Positions 26,130-36,401 are shown, counted from the first letter of the stretch. The stretch is DNA of 64,000 bases from Rhodospirillaceae bacterium (GCA_008012315.1 SSEL01000014.1:78362-142361); one strand, 5' to 3'. Notes: generated by a model not told the origin, from the sequence alone. Numbers and translations are program-made.

Positions 26130-26323
26130 TGACGGAACTCAACATCGCCGGCGTGTACATGGCGCCCATCGTCGCCTATGGCGTGGCTGCGGGCGTGCTG
26201 TTTTTGCTCTGCCGGTGGCTGCTCACGGTTGTCGGCTTCTGGCGCCTGGTCTGGCATCCAGGACTTTTTGAGGTCGCACTCTTTGCCTCGATTCTTTCTC
26301 TTCTGGTTTTGTCTTTTCCGTAA
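26126..26323 (+). CDS. DUF1656 small membrane protein (AaeX-like)
   Basis: This 65-residue protein starts on ATG 26126, overlapping the exporter's stop (ATGA). It has two hydrophobic spans, APIVAYGVAAGVLFLLCRWL and VALFASILSLLVLSF, with the conserved WHPGLFE-like link (RLVWHPGLFEVALF) of the DUF1656 family. The family nearly always sits between an AaeB-type exporter and an AaeA-type fusion protein, exactly as here. Its role in the pump is not established. Tight coupling suggests a fixed stoichiometry with the exporter. Confidence 0.88.
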   Translation: MMTELNIAGVYMAPIVAYGVAAGVLFLLCRWLLTVVGFWRLVWHPGLFEVALFASILSLLVLSFP

Positions 26324-26342
26324 GCGTGGATCGCTGAAGACG

Positions 26343-27320
26343 ATGTTTATTGTAAGCAGGTTGTTCCGTGTGACCGTGACCCTGGCGATGTTGCTGGTGG
26401 CAGGTATTCTCAGTATTGCGCTGTGGCGCCATTACATGGTCAGCCCCTGGACGCGCGACGGCACCGTTCGGGCGGATGTCGTCTCGATCGCACCGGAAGT
26501 CTCCGGTACGGTGATCGATATCAAGGTCGCCGACAATCAGTTCGTTCATAAGGGCGATGTTCTGTATGTCATCGATCCGATCCGTTTCCGGCTGGCGCTT
26601 GCCCAGGCCCAGGCGACGGCGGAAAGCCGCAAGCAGAACATGCAGGTGCTGCAGATGCAATCGGCGAGGCGGGCAAAGCTCACGGATCTGGCGGCCTCAT
26701 CGGAAGAGAAGGAACATTATCGCGGCGGTGCGGCCGCTGCGGCGGCGGATTACAACGAGGCGTTGGCGGAAGTGGATATTGCCAAGGTCAATCTTGACCG
26801 CAGCGTGATCCGATCGCCCGTCAATGGCTATGTGACGAATCTGCTCCTGCGCCGGGGCGACTTTGCCACGGCGGGAGCGGCAACCGTTTCCGTGGTGGAT
26901 AGCGATTCATTCTGGGTCGCCGGCTATTTCGAGGAAACGAAATTGTCCCAGATCCATCTGGGCGATCCCGCACAAATCAAGCTGATGGGCTTCAACGGCC
27001 TGATCACGGGGCATGTCGATAGTTTTGCACGCGGTATTACCGACAAGAACGGCAGCAGCGGTAATGAAGGTCTCGCCAATGTCGATCCGGTCTTTACCTG
27101 GGTCCGGTTGGCCCAGCGCTTCCCCGTTCGCATTCACATCGACCGGGTGCCGCCGGACGTTGAATTGGCGATCGGGATGACCGGCACGATCAGCATCGGA
27201 ACGGCAGAAAAGGATCTTCCGGGGGATGTGAAGGATGCAGCGAAAAGTCTGCTCAGCTATCTGACGCATCTCTCGGCGACATCCGCCACCAGCGCGATGG
27301 CGGCGTCATCGACCAGGTAA
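26343..27320 (+). CDS. HlyD/AaeA-type membrane-fusion protein
   Basis: From ATG 26343 the product has 325 residues: one N-terminal membrane anchor (FRVTVTLAMLLVAGILSIAL), a biotinyl-lipoyl-like half motif (DGTVRADVVSIAPEVSGTV, DNQFVHKGDVLYVIDP) and a short coiled-coil hairpin (ALAQAQATAESRKQNMQVLQ). The second lipoyl half (RSPVNGYVTNLLLRRGDFAT) and a beta-barrel (VAGYFEETKLSQIHLGDPAQ) follow. The pattern is AaeA/EmrA-like. The gene follows DUF1656 by 19 nt and ends six bases before the convergent TetR gene. It would bridge the FUSC exporter to an outer-membrane channel, which is not encoded in this operon. Confidence 0.9.
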   Translation: MFIVSRLFRVTVTLAMLLVAGILSIALWRHYMVSPWTRDGTVRADVVSIAPEVSGTVIDIKVADNQFVHKGDVLYVIDPIRFRLALAQAQATAESRKQNMQVLQMQSARRAKLTDLAASSEEKEHYRGGAAAAAADYNEALAEVDIAKVNLDRSVIRSPVNGYVTNLLLRRGDFATAGAATVSVVDSDSFWVAGYFEETKLSQIHLGDPAQIKLMGFNGLITGHVDSFARGITDKNGSSGNEGLANVDPVFTWVRLAQRFPVRIHIDRVPPDVELAIGMTGTISIGTAEKDLPGDVKDAAKSLLSYLTHLSATSATSAMAASSTR

Positions 27321-27326
27321 GGCGAT

Positions 27327-27932
27327 TTACTCCTTCAACAATCGTTCCATGACGCCTTTCAGGACCAGCAAGGTCGCTTCCCGGTTTATGGCGGGATTGC
27401 GAATGATCCTGGCGGACAAGCCCTCGAAAATGGCGGCCAGGATCTCCATGCGGCCGTCGAGGTCCTCAGCGGAAATCGGCAGGCCGCGTGCGGCGCGTCC
27501 CTTGCGGATCAGGTCCATGATCGCTTGCCGCTTGATCTGATCGGCCCGGCGCACGATCGCGGCGACTTTGGGATTCCGTGCGGCTTCTGCCATGATTTCG
27601 TGGAAGAGAGCGGCGGCGTCCGGATCGGTATGGCATTCCACGCCATGATCGGCGCGCGCTATCATGGCCGTCAGGATGTCGTCTTCGCGGCTGATTTCCT
27701 CGAAAATCGTCGCGATATCCGCGATATCCTGCTCGACGATGGCGCCGATGATCGCTTCCTTGTTTTCGAAGTAATGATAGATGTGGCCGACGCTCATGCC
27801 GGCCGTTTTGGAAATCTCCGACATGCTGGCGCCGTGAAATCCGTGCTGCCGGAAACAGGCCAGCGCCGCTTCCAAGACCTGCTGTCGGCGGGTTTCGCTG
27901 CGCGCAACTTCCGACACTGTGCTACTTGCCAA
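27327..27932 (-). CDS. TetR-family repressor, divergent from the RND pump
   Basis: The 201-residue protein has an N-terminal TetR helix-turn-helix: RRQQVLEAALACFRQHGFHG, then MSEISKTAGMSVGHIYHYFE with the usual GxIYxYFxxKE-like end. The remaining about 140 residues form the ligand domain, which is divergent as usual. It is transcribed away from the AcrA-AcrB-NodT genes, and the space between them contains a long inverted repeat around GAACGATCGTTC. It is therefore the likely local repressor of the pump and of itself. Inducer unknown. Confidence 0.9.
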   Translation of the reverse strand: MASSTVSEVARSETRRQQVLEAALACFRQHGFHGASMSEISKTAGMSVGHIYHYFENKEAIIGAIVEQDIADIATIFEEISREDDILTAMIARADHGVECHTDPDAAALFHEIMAEAARNPKVAAIVRRADQIKRQAIMDLIRKGRAARGLPISAEDLDGRMEILAAIFEGLSARIIRNPAINREATLLVLKGVMERLLKE

Positions 27933-27970
27933 GCCATTACTCCCAATCGTTCGAGGCGTTGAGTGACATA

Positions 27971-27994
27971 ATTAACTCTTGAATTAACTCTTGA
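27971..27994. repeat. Perfect tandem 12-base repeat upstream of the TetR gene
   Basis: The unit ATTAACTCTTGA occurs twice head to tail with no mismatch. It lies 39 bases before the TetR start and about 20 bases from the operator palindrome. It may be a second regulator site or part of promoter spacing, and the sequence alone does not tell which. Confidence 0.6.
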
Positions 27995-28011
27995 CGAGGC
28001 TTTCGTCCAAT

Positions 28012-28051
28012 TTAGAATGAGCCCTCAATCTAGAACGATCGTTCATTCTAA
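28012..28051. promoter_or_regulatory. Nested palindromic operator for the TetR/RND divergent pair
   Basis: TTAGAATGA (28012-28020) and TCATTCTAA (28043-28051) are exact inverted repeats. Inside them GAACGATCGTTC (28033-28044) is a perfect 12-base palindrome. The site lies midway between the TetR start (27932) and the AcrA start (28139). TetR dimers typically bind such sites. Binding by this TetR is inference. Confidence 0.7.
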
Positions 28052-28138
28052 GCGAGTCGTTTTTGATAGGTGGATAAATGCCTTAGCGCTGCAGCCGGAT
28101 GGCTGTCGGCGAGCTGGGCAGTGGTGGGGAGTTGGTTT

Positions 28139-29365
28139 ATGCAAGTCAGAGAAACGGCCGGATCTGTTCCCACGCGGAACGTTACCGGTTCCTTGGCGCT
28201 CACCTTGCTTTTCGGGGCGGCGCTGACTTTATCGGCTTGCGGGAAACCGAATGCGGAGGCGGCACAGGAAGGCGCCGCGCCGCCGCCGACGCCGGTCGGT
28301 GTCGTCACTGTTCAGGCCCAACAGGTATCCCTGACCACCGAGCTGCCGGGGCGCACGGCGGCCTATATGATTTCGGAGGTCCGGCCGCAGGTCGGCGGCA
28401 TTGTGCTGAAGCGCCTCTTTGACGAGGGTAGTGACGTCAAGGCCGGCCAAGTGCTTTATCAGATCGATCCGGCCACGTATCAGGCCGCCTATGACAGCGC
28501 AAAGGCTGCCCTTGCCAAGGCGAAGGCGAATGTCAGCTCGATCCGGTTGAAGGCGCAGCGTTATAAGGAGCTTGTCAGTATCGATGCCGTCAGCAAGCAG
28601 GATTACGACGATGCGGCCGCCTCGCTGCAAGCTGCGGAAGCGGAAATTGCCGCCGATGAAGCGGCGCTGGAAACGGCGCGCATCAATCTGAATTACACGA
28701 AGGTCACCGCACCGATTTCCGGCCGCATCGGCAAATCTGTCTTTACGCCGGGTGCGTTGGTGACGGCGGGGCAGGCGGAAGCGCTTGCCCGGGTGCAGCA
28801 GCTCGATCCCATCTATGTCGATGTGACGCAATCCACCACCGATGTCCTGCGCCTGCGTCGCGATCTTGCCAGTGGCCGCCTCCGCAGCGCCGGCGCCAAC
28901 CAGGCCAAGGTCAAGCTCGTGCTGGAAGACGGCTCGAACTACGGTCAGGAAGGCAGTTTGCAGTTCTCGGACATCACCGTCGACCAGACCACGGGCAGCA
29001 TTACCCTCCGTGCGGTATTTCCTAATCCTCATGATGAATTGCTGCCAGGCATGTATGTCCGGGCGGTTCTGGAAGAGGGTGTCAACGATCAGGCGATCCT
29101 GGTCCCGCAACAGGCCGTCAGCCGCGATGCAAAGGGCAACCCCATCGCCATGGTGGTCGACGCCAATGGCACGGCCGGCCAACGCGAGCTTAAAACCGAG
29201 CGGACCGTCGGTGACAAGTGGCTGGTCAGCGACGGTCTGAAGCCGGGCGACCGGCTGATCGTGGATGGTTTGCAGCATATCCGTCCCGGTGCGCCCGTAA
29301 AGCCGGTCGACCTGGCTCCGTCCTCCGAAGCTACCGGCCAACAGCCGACAAGCCAGCCGCAGTAG
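28139..29365 (+). CDS. RND efflux membrane-fusion lipoprotein (AcrA-like)
   Basis: From ATG 28139, with GGGGAG seven bases ahead, the product has 408 residues. The N-terminus ends in a lipobox, AALTLSACGK, so it should be anchored in the inner membrane facing the periplasm. AcrA motifs follow: GRTAAYMISEVRPQVGGIVL, SDVKAGQVLYQIDPATYQAA, a coiled-coil hairpin rich in Ala and Lys, NYTKVTAPISGRIGKSVFTP and NPHDELLPGMYVRAVLEEGV. A Ser/Gln-rich tail ends it. It is the first of three pump genes; the open frame reaches back to a GTG at 28070, an unlikely start. Confidence 0.92.
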   Translation: MQVRETAGSVPTRNVTGSLALTLLFGAALTLSACGKPNAEAAQEGAAPPPTPVGVVTVQAQQVSLTTELPGRTAAYMISEVRPQVGGIVLKRLFDEGSDVKAGQVLYQIDPATYQAAYDSAKAALAKAKANVSSIRLKAQRYKELVSIDAVSKQDYDDAAASLQAAEAEIAADEAALETARINLNYTKVTAPISGRIGKSVFTPGALVTAGQAEALARVQQLDPIYVDVTQSTTDVLRLRRDLASGRLRSAGANQAKVKLVLEDGSNYGQEGSLQFSDITVDQTTGSITLRAVFPNPHDELLPGMYVRAVLEEGVNDQAILVPQQAVSRDAKGNPIAMVVDANGTAGQRELKTERTVGDKWLVSDGLKPGDRLIVDGLQHIRPGAPVKPVDLAPSSEATGQQPTSQPQ

Positions 29366-29390
29366 ATATTTTTCGTAAGGACGACGGGTC

Positions 29391-32300
29391 ATGTCGCGAT
29401 TTTTCATCGATCGGCCGATCTTTGCCTGGGTGATCGCCATCGTCATCATGTTGGCTGGCGCCCTGGCGATCCGGACGCTGCCGATCTCGCAATATCCCGA
29501 GATTGCGCCGCCGGCGGTTTCCGTTACCGCGACCTATCCGGGCGCCTCTGCGAAGACGCTGGAAGATACCGTTACCCAGGTCATCGAACAGAAGATGAAG
29601 GGGATCGATCACCTGCGCTACATGGCATCGACCAGCGATGCCGTCGGGCAGGCGACGATCACCTTGACCTTCGATGCGGGGACCAATCCGGATATCGCCC
29701 AAGTCCAGGTGCAGAACAAGCTCCAGCTCGCCTTGCCGCTTCTGCCGCAGGAAGTGCAGCAGCAAGGTCTGCAGGTGGAAAAATCCGCAACGAACTTCGT
29801 TCTGGTTTTTGCTTTCTATTCGCCGGATGGAACCCTGACGCAGTCCGATCTCTCGGATTATGTCGCCGCCAATGTCGAAGATGTCATCGCACGTGTCGAT
29901 GGCGTCGGCGACGTCACGCTGTTCGGCGCGCAATATGCCATGCGCATCTGGCTGGATCCGGACAAGCTCACCAATTACAAGATCACGCCGGGCGATGTGA
30001 AGGCGGCCATCCTGGCGCAGAATGCCCAGGTCTCCGCCGGCCAATTGGGCGGTGCACCTGCCACCAAGGGCCAGCAGCTCAACGCGACGATCACGGCGCA
30101 GAGCCGCTTGCAGACGCCGCAGCAGTTCGAAGAGATTTTGTTGCGCACCAATACCGACGGGTCGATGGTGCGATTGCGAGACGTGGCGCGGGTCGAGCTC
30201 GGCAGCGAGAGCTATGACACGGTCTCGCGATTCAACGGGAAACCGGCGACGGGTCTCGCCATCAAGCTGGCAAGCGGCGCCAATGCCCTGGCGACCGCCG
30301 ATGCGGTCAAGGCCAAGGTCCAGGAACTGGCGCAGTTCTTCCCCGCCGGCATGAAGGCCGACATACCCTACGATACGACGCCCTTCGTCAAGATCTCGAT
30401 CGAGGAAGTGGTGAAGACCTTGGCGGAGGCCATCGTCCTGGTCTTCCTGGTCATGTATCTCTTCCTCCAGAATCTCCGGGCGACGCTGATCCCGACCATT
30501 GCCGTGCCGATCGTCCTGCTGGGCACATTCGGCGTTCTGGCGATCTGCGGCTATTCCATCAATTCCTTGACATTGTTCGGGGTGGTGTTGGCGATCGGCC
30601 TGCTGGTCGACGATGCCATCGTCGTCGTGGAAAACGTCGAGCGTGTGATGAGCGAGGAGGGGCTCGCGCCCCGGGAGGCCACCCGAAAATCCATGGATCA
30701 GATCACCGGTGCACTGATCGGTATCGCCCTGGTGCTGTCGGCGGTCTTCGTGCCGATGGCCTTTTTCGGCGGCTCGACCGGTGTCATCTACCGTCAGTTC
30801 TCGATCACCATCGTGTCGGCCATGGTGCTCTCCGTCGTGGTCGCCATGGTGCTGACACCGGCGCTTTGTGCCACCATGCTGAAGCCGATCGCCAAGGGCC
30901 ATCATGTCGTCGAGCGCGGATTCTTCGGCTGGTTCAACCGTGCCTTTGATCGCACCAGCAACGGATATCAAGGCCTGGTTGGCCGCATCGTCAAGCGCGG
31001 CGCCAGATATCTCGTGATCTATGCCGCCATCCTTATCGGCATGGCGTTCCTGTTCTGGCGCCTGCCAACGGCCTTCCTGCCGGATGAGGACCAGGGCATT
31101 CTGTTCGCGCAGATCCAGCTTCCGGTCGGGGCGACGCAGGAGCGGACGGTCGATGTCCTGAAGAAGGTCGAGCACCATTTCCTGACCGATCAGAAGGAAG
31201 CCGTCGCCCAGGTCTTCACCGTTGCCGGTTTCAGCTTCGGCGGCAACGGACAGAATAACGGCATCGCCTTCATGAACATGCGGGATTGGAGCGAGCGTGA
31301 GCGGCCGGATCTGAAAGTCTCTGCCGTTGCCATGAAGGCGATGGGAGCGTTTGCGCAGATCCGCGAGGCCATGGTTTTTGCCTTTGCGCCGCCCGCGGTG
31401 CTGGAACTCGGCAATGCGACCGGGTTTGACTTCTTCCTGCAGGATCGCGCCGGCCTTGGCCATGAAGCACTGATCGCGGCCCGCAACCAGTTCCTGGGCA
31501 TGGCTGCGCAGAATCCGGTGCTCATGGCCGTGCGTCCGAACGGGCAGGACGATACGCCGCAATTCGAGATCAATATCGACCAGGCCAAGGCGACCGCCTT
31601 GGGGCTGACGATTGCCGAGATCAACGATACGCTGTCGACGGCCTGGGGCAGTTCCTATGTCAACGATTTCATCGACAAGGGACGCGTCAAGAAGGTCTAT
31701 GTCCAGGCGGATGCGCCGGCCCGGATGTCGCCGGAAGATCTGGACAAGTGGTATGTGCGTAATGCCAATGGCGAGATGGTGCCATTCTCCGCTTTTGCCC
31801 AGGTGAAGTGGAGCTACGGGTCGCCGCGCCTCGAGCGCTATAACGGTTTGCCCGCCGTGGAAATTCTTGGCGAACCGGCGCCGGGTCGGAGCTCCGGTGA
31901 GGCGATGAAGGCGGTGGAAGATATCGCCGCCAAGTTGCCGCCGGGCATCGGTTATGAATGGACCGGCCTCTCATACCAGGAACGCCTGTCCGGATCGCAG
32001 GCGCCGGCCCTCTATGCCATTTCGCTGCTGGTGGTCTTCCTGTGCCTCGCGGCGCTTTATGAGAGCTGGTCCATTCCGTTCGCCGTCATGCTGGTCGTCC
32101 CGCTGGGTGTCCTCGGTGCGCTGGGCGCGGCGAGTTTGCGCGGGTTGTCGAATGACGTCTATTTCCAGGTCGGCCTGCTGACCACCATCGGTTTATCGGC
32201 AAAGAACGCGATTCTGATCGTCGAATTTGCCAAGGAATTGCAGGAGCAGGGCAAGGGGCTGATCGAGGCGACCCTGGAAGCGGTCCGCATGCGCTTGCGG

Positions 32301-32546
32301 CCGATCCTGATGACCTCGCTGGCCTTCATCCTCGGTGTCTTGCCATTGGCAATCAGTTCCGGCGCGGGCTCCGGCAGCCAGAACGCGATCGGTACCGGCG
32401 TGATGGGCGGCATGATCGCGGCGACCGTGCTCGGTATATTCTTTGTGCCCTTGTTCTTCGTCCTGGTCCGGCACGTTTTCAAGGGTAAGCAGGCCAAGCT
32501 CCCATCGGATAGGCCATCGACCGACAGCGTCAATGCGGAAGGATAA
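29391..32546 (+). CDS. RND efflux transporter (AcrB-like, HAE1 family)
   Basis: The 1051-residue proton-driven pump matches AcrB in length and layout: [20 protein letters not shown] at the start, two large periplasmic loops and twelve expected spans. Proton-relay aspartates are in [18 protein letters not shown] (adjacent DD near residue 405), and the conserved helix ARGxx-type cytoplasmic region is followed by [30 protein letters not shown] and [20 protein letters not shown] are porter-domain motifs. It should export hydrophobic drugs or amphiphiles. Together with the flanking genes it makes a complete tripartite pump. Confidence 0.95.
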   Translation: MSRFFIDRPIFAWVIAIVIMLAGALAIRTLPISQYPEIAPPAVSVTATYPGASAKTLEDTVTQVIEQKMKGIDHLRYMASTSDAVGQATITLTFDAGTNPDIAQVQVQNKLQLALPLLPQEVQQQGLQVEKSATNFVLVFAFYSPDGTLTQSDLSDYVAANVEDVIARVDGVGDVTLFGAQYAMRIWLDPDKLTNYKITPGDVKAAILAQNAQVSAGQLGGAPATKGQQLNATITAQSRLQTPQQFEEILLRTNTDGSMVRLRDVARVELGSESYDTVSRFNGKPATGLAIKLASGANALATADAVKAKVQELAQFFPAGMKADIPYDTTPFVKISIEEVVKTLAEAIVLVFLVMYLFLQNLRATLIPTIAVPIVLLGTFGVLAICGYSINSLTLFGVVLAIGLLVDDAIVVVENVERVMSEEGLAPREATRKSMDQITGALIGIALVLSAVFVPMAFFGGSTGVIYRQFSITIVSAMVLSVVVAMVLTPALCATMLKPIAKGHHVVERGFFGWFNRAFDRTSNGYQGLVGRIVKRGARYLVIYAAILIGMAFLFWRLPTAFLPDEDQGILFAQIQLPVGATQERTVDVLKKVEHHFLTDQKEAVAQVFTVAGFSFGGNGQNNGIAFMNMRDWSERERPDLKVSAVAMKAMGAFAQIREAMVFAFAPPAVLELGNATGFDFFLQDRAGLGHEALIAARNQFLGMAAQNPVLMAVRPNGQDDTPQFEINIDQAKATALGLTIAEINDTLSTAWGSSYVNDFIDKGRVKKVYVQADAPARMSPEDLDKWYVRNANGEMVPFSAFAQVKWSYGSPRLERYNGLPAVEILGEPAPGRSSGEAMKAVEDIAAKLPPGIGYEWTGLSYQERLSGSQAPALYAISLLVVFLCLAALYESWSIPFAVMLVVPLGVLGALGAASLRGLSNDVYFQVGLLTTIGLSAKNAILIVEFAKELQEQGKGLIEATLEAVRMRLRPILMTSLAFILGVLPLAISSGAGSGSQNAIGTGVMGGMIAATVLGIFFVPLFFVLVRHVFKGKQAKLPSDRPSTDSVNAEG

Positions 32547-32550
32547 GTAG

Positions 32551-33996
32551 ATGATCCGTACAGGTGTTTCCGTTGCGCTGACGGCCGTCTTGCTGACCGG
32601 TTGTATCAACCTGCAGCCGGATTATCAGCGCCCGGAGATGGCGGCACCCGGCGCCTGGCCCAGTGGTGCTGCTTATCGTGAAGTTGCGCAGAGCAGCAAG
32701 ACGGTGGCGGTGGCGGTTGCGGATATAGGATGGAGCGAGTTTTTCCTCGATCCCCGCTTGCGCCAATTGATCGAGCTTGGCATTACCAATAATCGCGATC
32801 TGCGTGTCGCCGTGCTGAATATCGAAAAGGCGCGGGCGCTCTATCGGATACAGCGTGCGGATCTGTTGCCGACCATCGATGCGCAGGCCAGCGGCGATAT
32901 CGAGCATACATCGCGCCGGGCCTCGGTAACGGGTCAATCGGATACGTCGCATATCTATAGCGTCGGCGCCGGGATCAGCGGTTACGAACTCGATCTCTTC
33001 GGTCGTATCCGCAGCCTCAACGATCAGGCGCTTGAAGATTATTTCGCGACCGAGGAAGCGCGGCGGGCGACACAGATCACGCTGGTTTCCGATATTGCGA
33101 CGGCCTATCTGACCCTATCGGCTGATCAGGATTTGCTGAAGCTCGCGCAAGATACGCTGGAGAGCCAGCAGCAATCCTACAAGCTCACGCAGCGCAGTTT
33201 TGAAATCGGCGTCGCTTCGGCTTTGGATCTGCGCCAGGCCCAAACCAGCGTCGATACGGCGCGGGTCGATATCGCCAGGTTCACCGCCATCGTGGTGCAG
33301 GATCGCAATGCGCTGGCCTTGCTGGTGGGAACGGCTGTGCCCGGCAATCTGCTGCCGACTGAGCCCGTGGGAGCGATGACGGCCTTGCAGGATATCGAAC
33401 CCGGCATTCCGTCGGATGTGTTGCTGCGCCGCCCGGATATTCTCGAGGCCGAGCATCAGTTAAAGGGCGTCAATGCCAATATCGGTGCGGCACGGGCAGC
33501 GTTTTTCCCGAAAATCACGCTGACGGCGACCAGTGGCAGCGTGAGCGATGCGCTCTCCACCCTGTTCAAGGCGGGGACGGGCGGCTGGGCCTTTACACCA
33601 GATATCGTCCTGCCGATCTTCGATTTCGGCCGCAACCAGGCCAATCTCGATGCCGCCAAGACCGACCGGGATATCTTCGTGGCACAGTATGACAAGGCCA
33701 TCCAGACGGCTTTCCGCGAGGTTGCCGACGCTTTGGCGGATTATGGCACCCTGGATGATCAGCTCGATGCCCAGAAATCGCTCGTCGATGCGACCGAGGA
33801 TAGTTATCGCCTGTCGGATGCACGGTACCGCAAAGGTGTCGAGAATTACCTGAACGTGCTGGATTCACAGCGCTCGATGTATAGCGCCGAGCAGGATCTG
33901 ATCAATGTGCGCCTGGCCAAGCAGGCCAATCTGGTCACGCTCTATAAGGTATTGGGTGGTGGTTGGCGGAAGACGAGCGCCAAGCCGGTAAGCTGA
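32551..33996 (+). CDS. Outer-membrane efflux lipoprotein (NodT/OprM-like)
   Basis: The 481-residue channel protein has a lipobox at residues 15-18 (LLTGC), then the NodT start [18 protein letters not shown]. Two OEP repeats follow, each with long helices, for example [19 protein letters not shown] and [20 protein letters not shown], and the late motif [20 protein letters not shown]. It begins four bases after the pump gene, so translation is coupled. Trimers would form the outer-membrane duct for the AcrA/AcrB pair and could also serve the AaeA-like pump upstream. Confidence 0.93.
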   Translation: MIRTGVSVALTAVLLTGCINLQPDYQRPEMAAPGAWPSGAAYREVAQSSKTVAVAVADIGWSEFFLDPRLRQLIELGITNNRDLRVAVLNIEKARALYRIQRADLLPTIDAQASGDIEHTSRRASVTGQSDTSHIYSVGAGISGYELDLFGRIRSLNDQALEDYFATEEARRATQITLVSDIATAYLTLSADQDLLKLAQDTLESQQQSYKLTQRSFEIGVASALDLRQAQTSVDTARVDIARFTAIVVQDRNALALLVGTAVPGNLLPTEPVGAMTALQDIEPGIPSDVLLRRPDILEAEHQLKGVNANIGAARAAFFPKITLTATSGSVSDALSTLFKAGTGGWAFTPDIVLPIFDFGRNQANLDAAKTDRDIFVAQYDKAIQTAFREVADALADYGTLDDQLDAQKSLVDATEDSYRLSDARYRKGVENYLNVLDSQRSMYSAEQDLINVRLAKQANLVTLYKVLGGGWRKTSAKPVS

Positions 33997-34252
33997 GGAA
34001 CCTGCCGGCTCCGGCGGCAATCACGTATCTGCTGATGATTGGCCGCTTTCCATCCTAGGCGTGTCGGGCCGCGGTTCCTTGACACGGGCCTGGGATTGGT
34101 CTGATAGTCAACGGGCGTATCCGATAAGAATTCGGCAGACTTAAGGCAGATTGATCGTAAGACTGCCGATCTTGAGACCAGCCGACTTAGAACGATCCTT
34201 CGATTTATCCTGAATACCGGTTTCTGAATCAGCATTGATTTAGGGGGGACGG

Positions 34253-34729
34253 ATGAGGATGAATTTGTGGCGAAAGCCGCGCATCCGACATGTGGGCCGG
34301 CGTCGGCTGATGCTGTCGCTCTGTTCGCTGGGTCTTATTCTTGCCGTTCCGGCCGATGCGGGAAATCCAACGCCATCCGGCACTGTCGAAATATCACAGG
34401 TGCAAATCGCCTTCATCGGCAGCGGCAATCTTGGTGGCGGCAGGCTGCATTACCAAGGGAAATCATATTCCTTCACGGTCGGTGGATTGGGGATCGGCGG
34501 ATTCGGCATTTCCAAAATGGAAGCGGTCGGTACGGTCTATGACCTGAACCGGCTTTCAGATTTCGCCGGCGCCTATATTCAGGGACGGTATGGTTTTGCC
34601 GCGGGCGAAGCCGGAGCAGGCGAACTCTGGCTGAAAAATGCCAGCGGCGTCGTCTTGCAGCTCAAGACGAAACGCCAAGGCTTGGCTTTGTCGCTGGGCG
34701 GTGATGCCGTTTACATCGATTTCGATTGA
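34253..34729 (+). CDS. Exported small protein of unknown function
   Basis: The 158-residue protein has an Arg-rich N-terminus, a hydrophobic signal (LMLSLCSLGLILAVPADA) with cleavage likely after ADA, and a glycine-rich body. The body has short beta-like repeats, FIGSGNLGGGRLHYQGKSYS and FTVGGLGIGGFGISKMEAVG, then GTVYDLNRLSDFAGAYIQGR and a hydrophobic C-terminus. The style recalls EipA/DUF1134-like and SYLF-like envelope proteins, but I cannot assign a family. It lies directly upstream of, and overlaps the open frame of, another small exported protein, so they may work together. GGGGGGACGG precedes the ATG. Confidence 0.7.
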   Translation: MRMNLWRKPRIRHVGRRRLMLSLCSLGLILAVPADAGNPTPSGTVEISQVQIAFIGSGNLGGGRLHYQGKSYSFTVGGLGIGGFGISKMEAVGTVYDLNRLSDFAGAYIQGRYGFAAGEAGAGELWLKNASGVVLQLKTKRQGLALSLGGDAVYIDFD

Positions 34730-34740
34730 TGGAGCTTCCG

Positions 34741-35301
34741 ATGCACGCCGTCCTTCATCACAGCATCCGTGCCGTCATTATCCCAATCGCAGCGATCGTC
34801 GCGCTTGGCTGGCTTGCCGTCAGCGGCGATGCAGCAGCGAAAACCACGCAGACAATTCGCGTCTTTTCGGTCTGGCAGGCCCAGGGCAAGTTGCCGGATT
34901 CGGCGACGGCCCAAAGCATCTATCGGGACGTGATCGCCGGCCCGCTTTATGTCGATACGGAGAAGGGGCCGGTTTCGGCCGGCAAAATGACCTGCAAGGC
35001 TATCCTGCAGGTGAATCAGAAGGATGGAACCCAGGTCGGTTCCGCCGATTGCACATTGACGGTCAAAGACGGCGCGGAAGCGACGGCAAAGCTCGATTGC
35101 AAAGGGGTCTTCATGGTGGGGTGCTCCGGCAATTTCACCCTGCTCGGCGGCTCCGGTCACCTCAAGGATATCAAGGGCGGCGGGAAGGTGATCATTCGCA
35201 GCGAATTTGCGGATGCAAAAGCCCGGGGCACGCCGGCATCGGCGGTCGATCTGCAATCGGGCATTCTCTATCTCCCGGCTCTGACATATGAGCTGCCTTA
35301 G
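34741..35301 (+). CDS. Small exported cysteine-containing protein of unknown function
   Basis: A GGAG site lies six bases before ATG 34741, giving 186 residues; an in-frame ATG at 34729 overlapping the previous stop is the alternative. A signal peptide (IPIAAIVALGWLAVSGDAAA) is followed by a beta-rich domain with four cysteines in MTCKAIL, SADCTLT, KLDCKGV and MVGCSGN, which could form two periplasmic disulfides. The late GSGHLKDIKGGGKVIIR recalls lipocalin-like or allene-oxide-cyclase-like barrels, but that is only an impression. It forms a pair with the preceding exported protein and faces the convergent LacI-type regulator. Confidence 0.7.
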   Translation: MHAVLHHSIRAVIIPIAAIVALGWLAVSGDAAAKTTQTIRVFSVWQAQGKLPDSATAQSIYRDVIAGPLYVDTEKGPVSAGKMTCKAILQVNQKDGTQVGSADCTLTVKDGAEATAKLDCKGVFMVGCSGNFTLLGGSGHLKDIKGGGKVIIRSEFADAKARGTPASAVDLQSGILYLPALTYELP

Positions 35302-35313
35302 ACCGCTGCCGGA

Positions 35314-36339
35314 TCAGGTGCTTTCGCGCGTCATCAGGGAAAAGCCGAGATCATGTGTCGGCATGGACGGTTGTTCGCCTTCCAATAAGGTCAGCAGCAG
35401 ATTTGCCGACTGGCAGCCCACCTGATAGCGCGGTGTTGCGATCGTCGTCAGCGAGGGTGAGGTCCAGGCCGATGCCGGCAGGTCATTGAACCCGGCGATG
35501 GCCAATTGCTTGGGAACATCGATCTTCCTGCGCTGGCATTGAAAGAGAGCGCCCTGCGCCAGATCGTCATTGCAGAAGAAGATGGCATCGCAATCGGGTG
35601 CTTGCGCCAGCAACTGATCCAGCAGGTTGGCGCCCATACTGATCGATGAAGGCTCCGGCATCAGCAATTCCCGCCTGGGATCATAGAGATCAGCGTCACG
35701 CAATGCCTGGCGATATCCATCGGCGCGCGCAAGGGTACGGGGGTCGAGCTGCGCCGCGACAAAGCCGATGCGTCGATAGCCGCGATCCAGCAGATGCCGC
35801 GCCATGGCGTAGCCGCCATCGAATTGCGAGAAGCCGACACAATAGCAGCCGGGACGGTCCGTCGATTCCATCATGTGAACGGTCGGCTGCCGCAGGTTCT
35901 CAAGACGGTTCCAGGTACTTGGCAGATGGTCGACGCCGGTCAGCAGCAATCCGTCGGGCAGGAACTCCAGATAGGTTTGCAGCAGGCGTTCTTCCTCCAG
36001 CGGTGAATAACGGGTGACGCCGATCAGCATTTGATAGCCGCGCGGATACAGCACGTCGTGAATTCCGGCGAGCATTTCCACGAAGACCATATTCGTCATC
36101 GAGGGAATGAGGACGACGACATTCATCGACGGTGCGCCGGCGAGTGCGCTGGCGACGCGGTTGGGAACATAGCCCAATTTCTCTGCGTGGCTGAGAATGC
36201 GCTTCCGCAGCCCTTCCGTCACCAGATCCGGCTTTTTGAAAGCACGCGAGACCGTAATGGTGCTGACGCCGGCCAGGCGGGCGATATCCGCCATGGTGGT
36301 ACGGCCGGTACTGGACGATCGCGGCTTTCTGGAACGCAT
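35314..36339 (-). CDS. gntR: LacI-family repressor, GntR-like (gluconate)
   Basis: The 341-residue protein has an N-terminal LacI helix-turn-helix (MADIARLAGVSTITVSRAFK, then the hinge GYVPNRVASALAG) and a periplasmic-binding-protein-like domain (VVVLIPSMTNMVFVEMLAGI, DAIFFCNDDLAQGALFQCQR, IAGFNDLPASAWTSPSLTTI). The style matches GntR repressors of gluconate use. It is divergent from gluconokinase, and the interval contains an operator matching the GntR type, ATGTTAGCGATAACAG. I use gntR on the strength of context and operator; the effector (gluconate or its phosphate) is inference. Confidence 0.86.
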   Translation of the reverse strand: MRSRKPRSSSTGRTTMADIARLAGVSTITVSRAFKKPDLVTEGLRKRILSHAEKLGYVPNRVASALAGAPSMNVVVLIPSMTNMVFVEMLAGIHDVLYPRGYQMLIGVTRYSPLEEERLLQTYLEFLPDGLLLTGVDHLPSTWNRLENLRQPTVHMMESTDRPGCYCVGFSQFDGGYAMARHLLDRGYRRIGFVAAQLDPRTLARADGYRQALRDADLYDPRRELLMPEPSSISMGANLLDQLLAQAPDCDAIFFCNDDLAQGALFQCQRRKIDVPKQLAIAGFNDLPASAWTSPSLTTIATPRYQVGCQSANLLLTLLEGEQPSMPTHDLGFSLMTREST

Positions 36340-36401
36340 TATTGCCCCGCAGTCAAAAGGATGTGACAGGCATAGCCGTAAAGTCGGTTTTACAGCTAGT
36401 T

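Noticed and set aside
29331..31562. Minus-strand open frame of 743 codons opposite the AcrB gene
   Set aside because: Its composition is His/Asp/Arg-rich without domains, typical of an antisense shadow of a GC-rich gene. AcrB motifs on the plus strand are clear.
33997..34252. A hairpin near 34006-34022 as terminator of the RND operon
   Set aside because: Only about five base pairs with a seven-base loop and no T-run.
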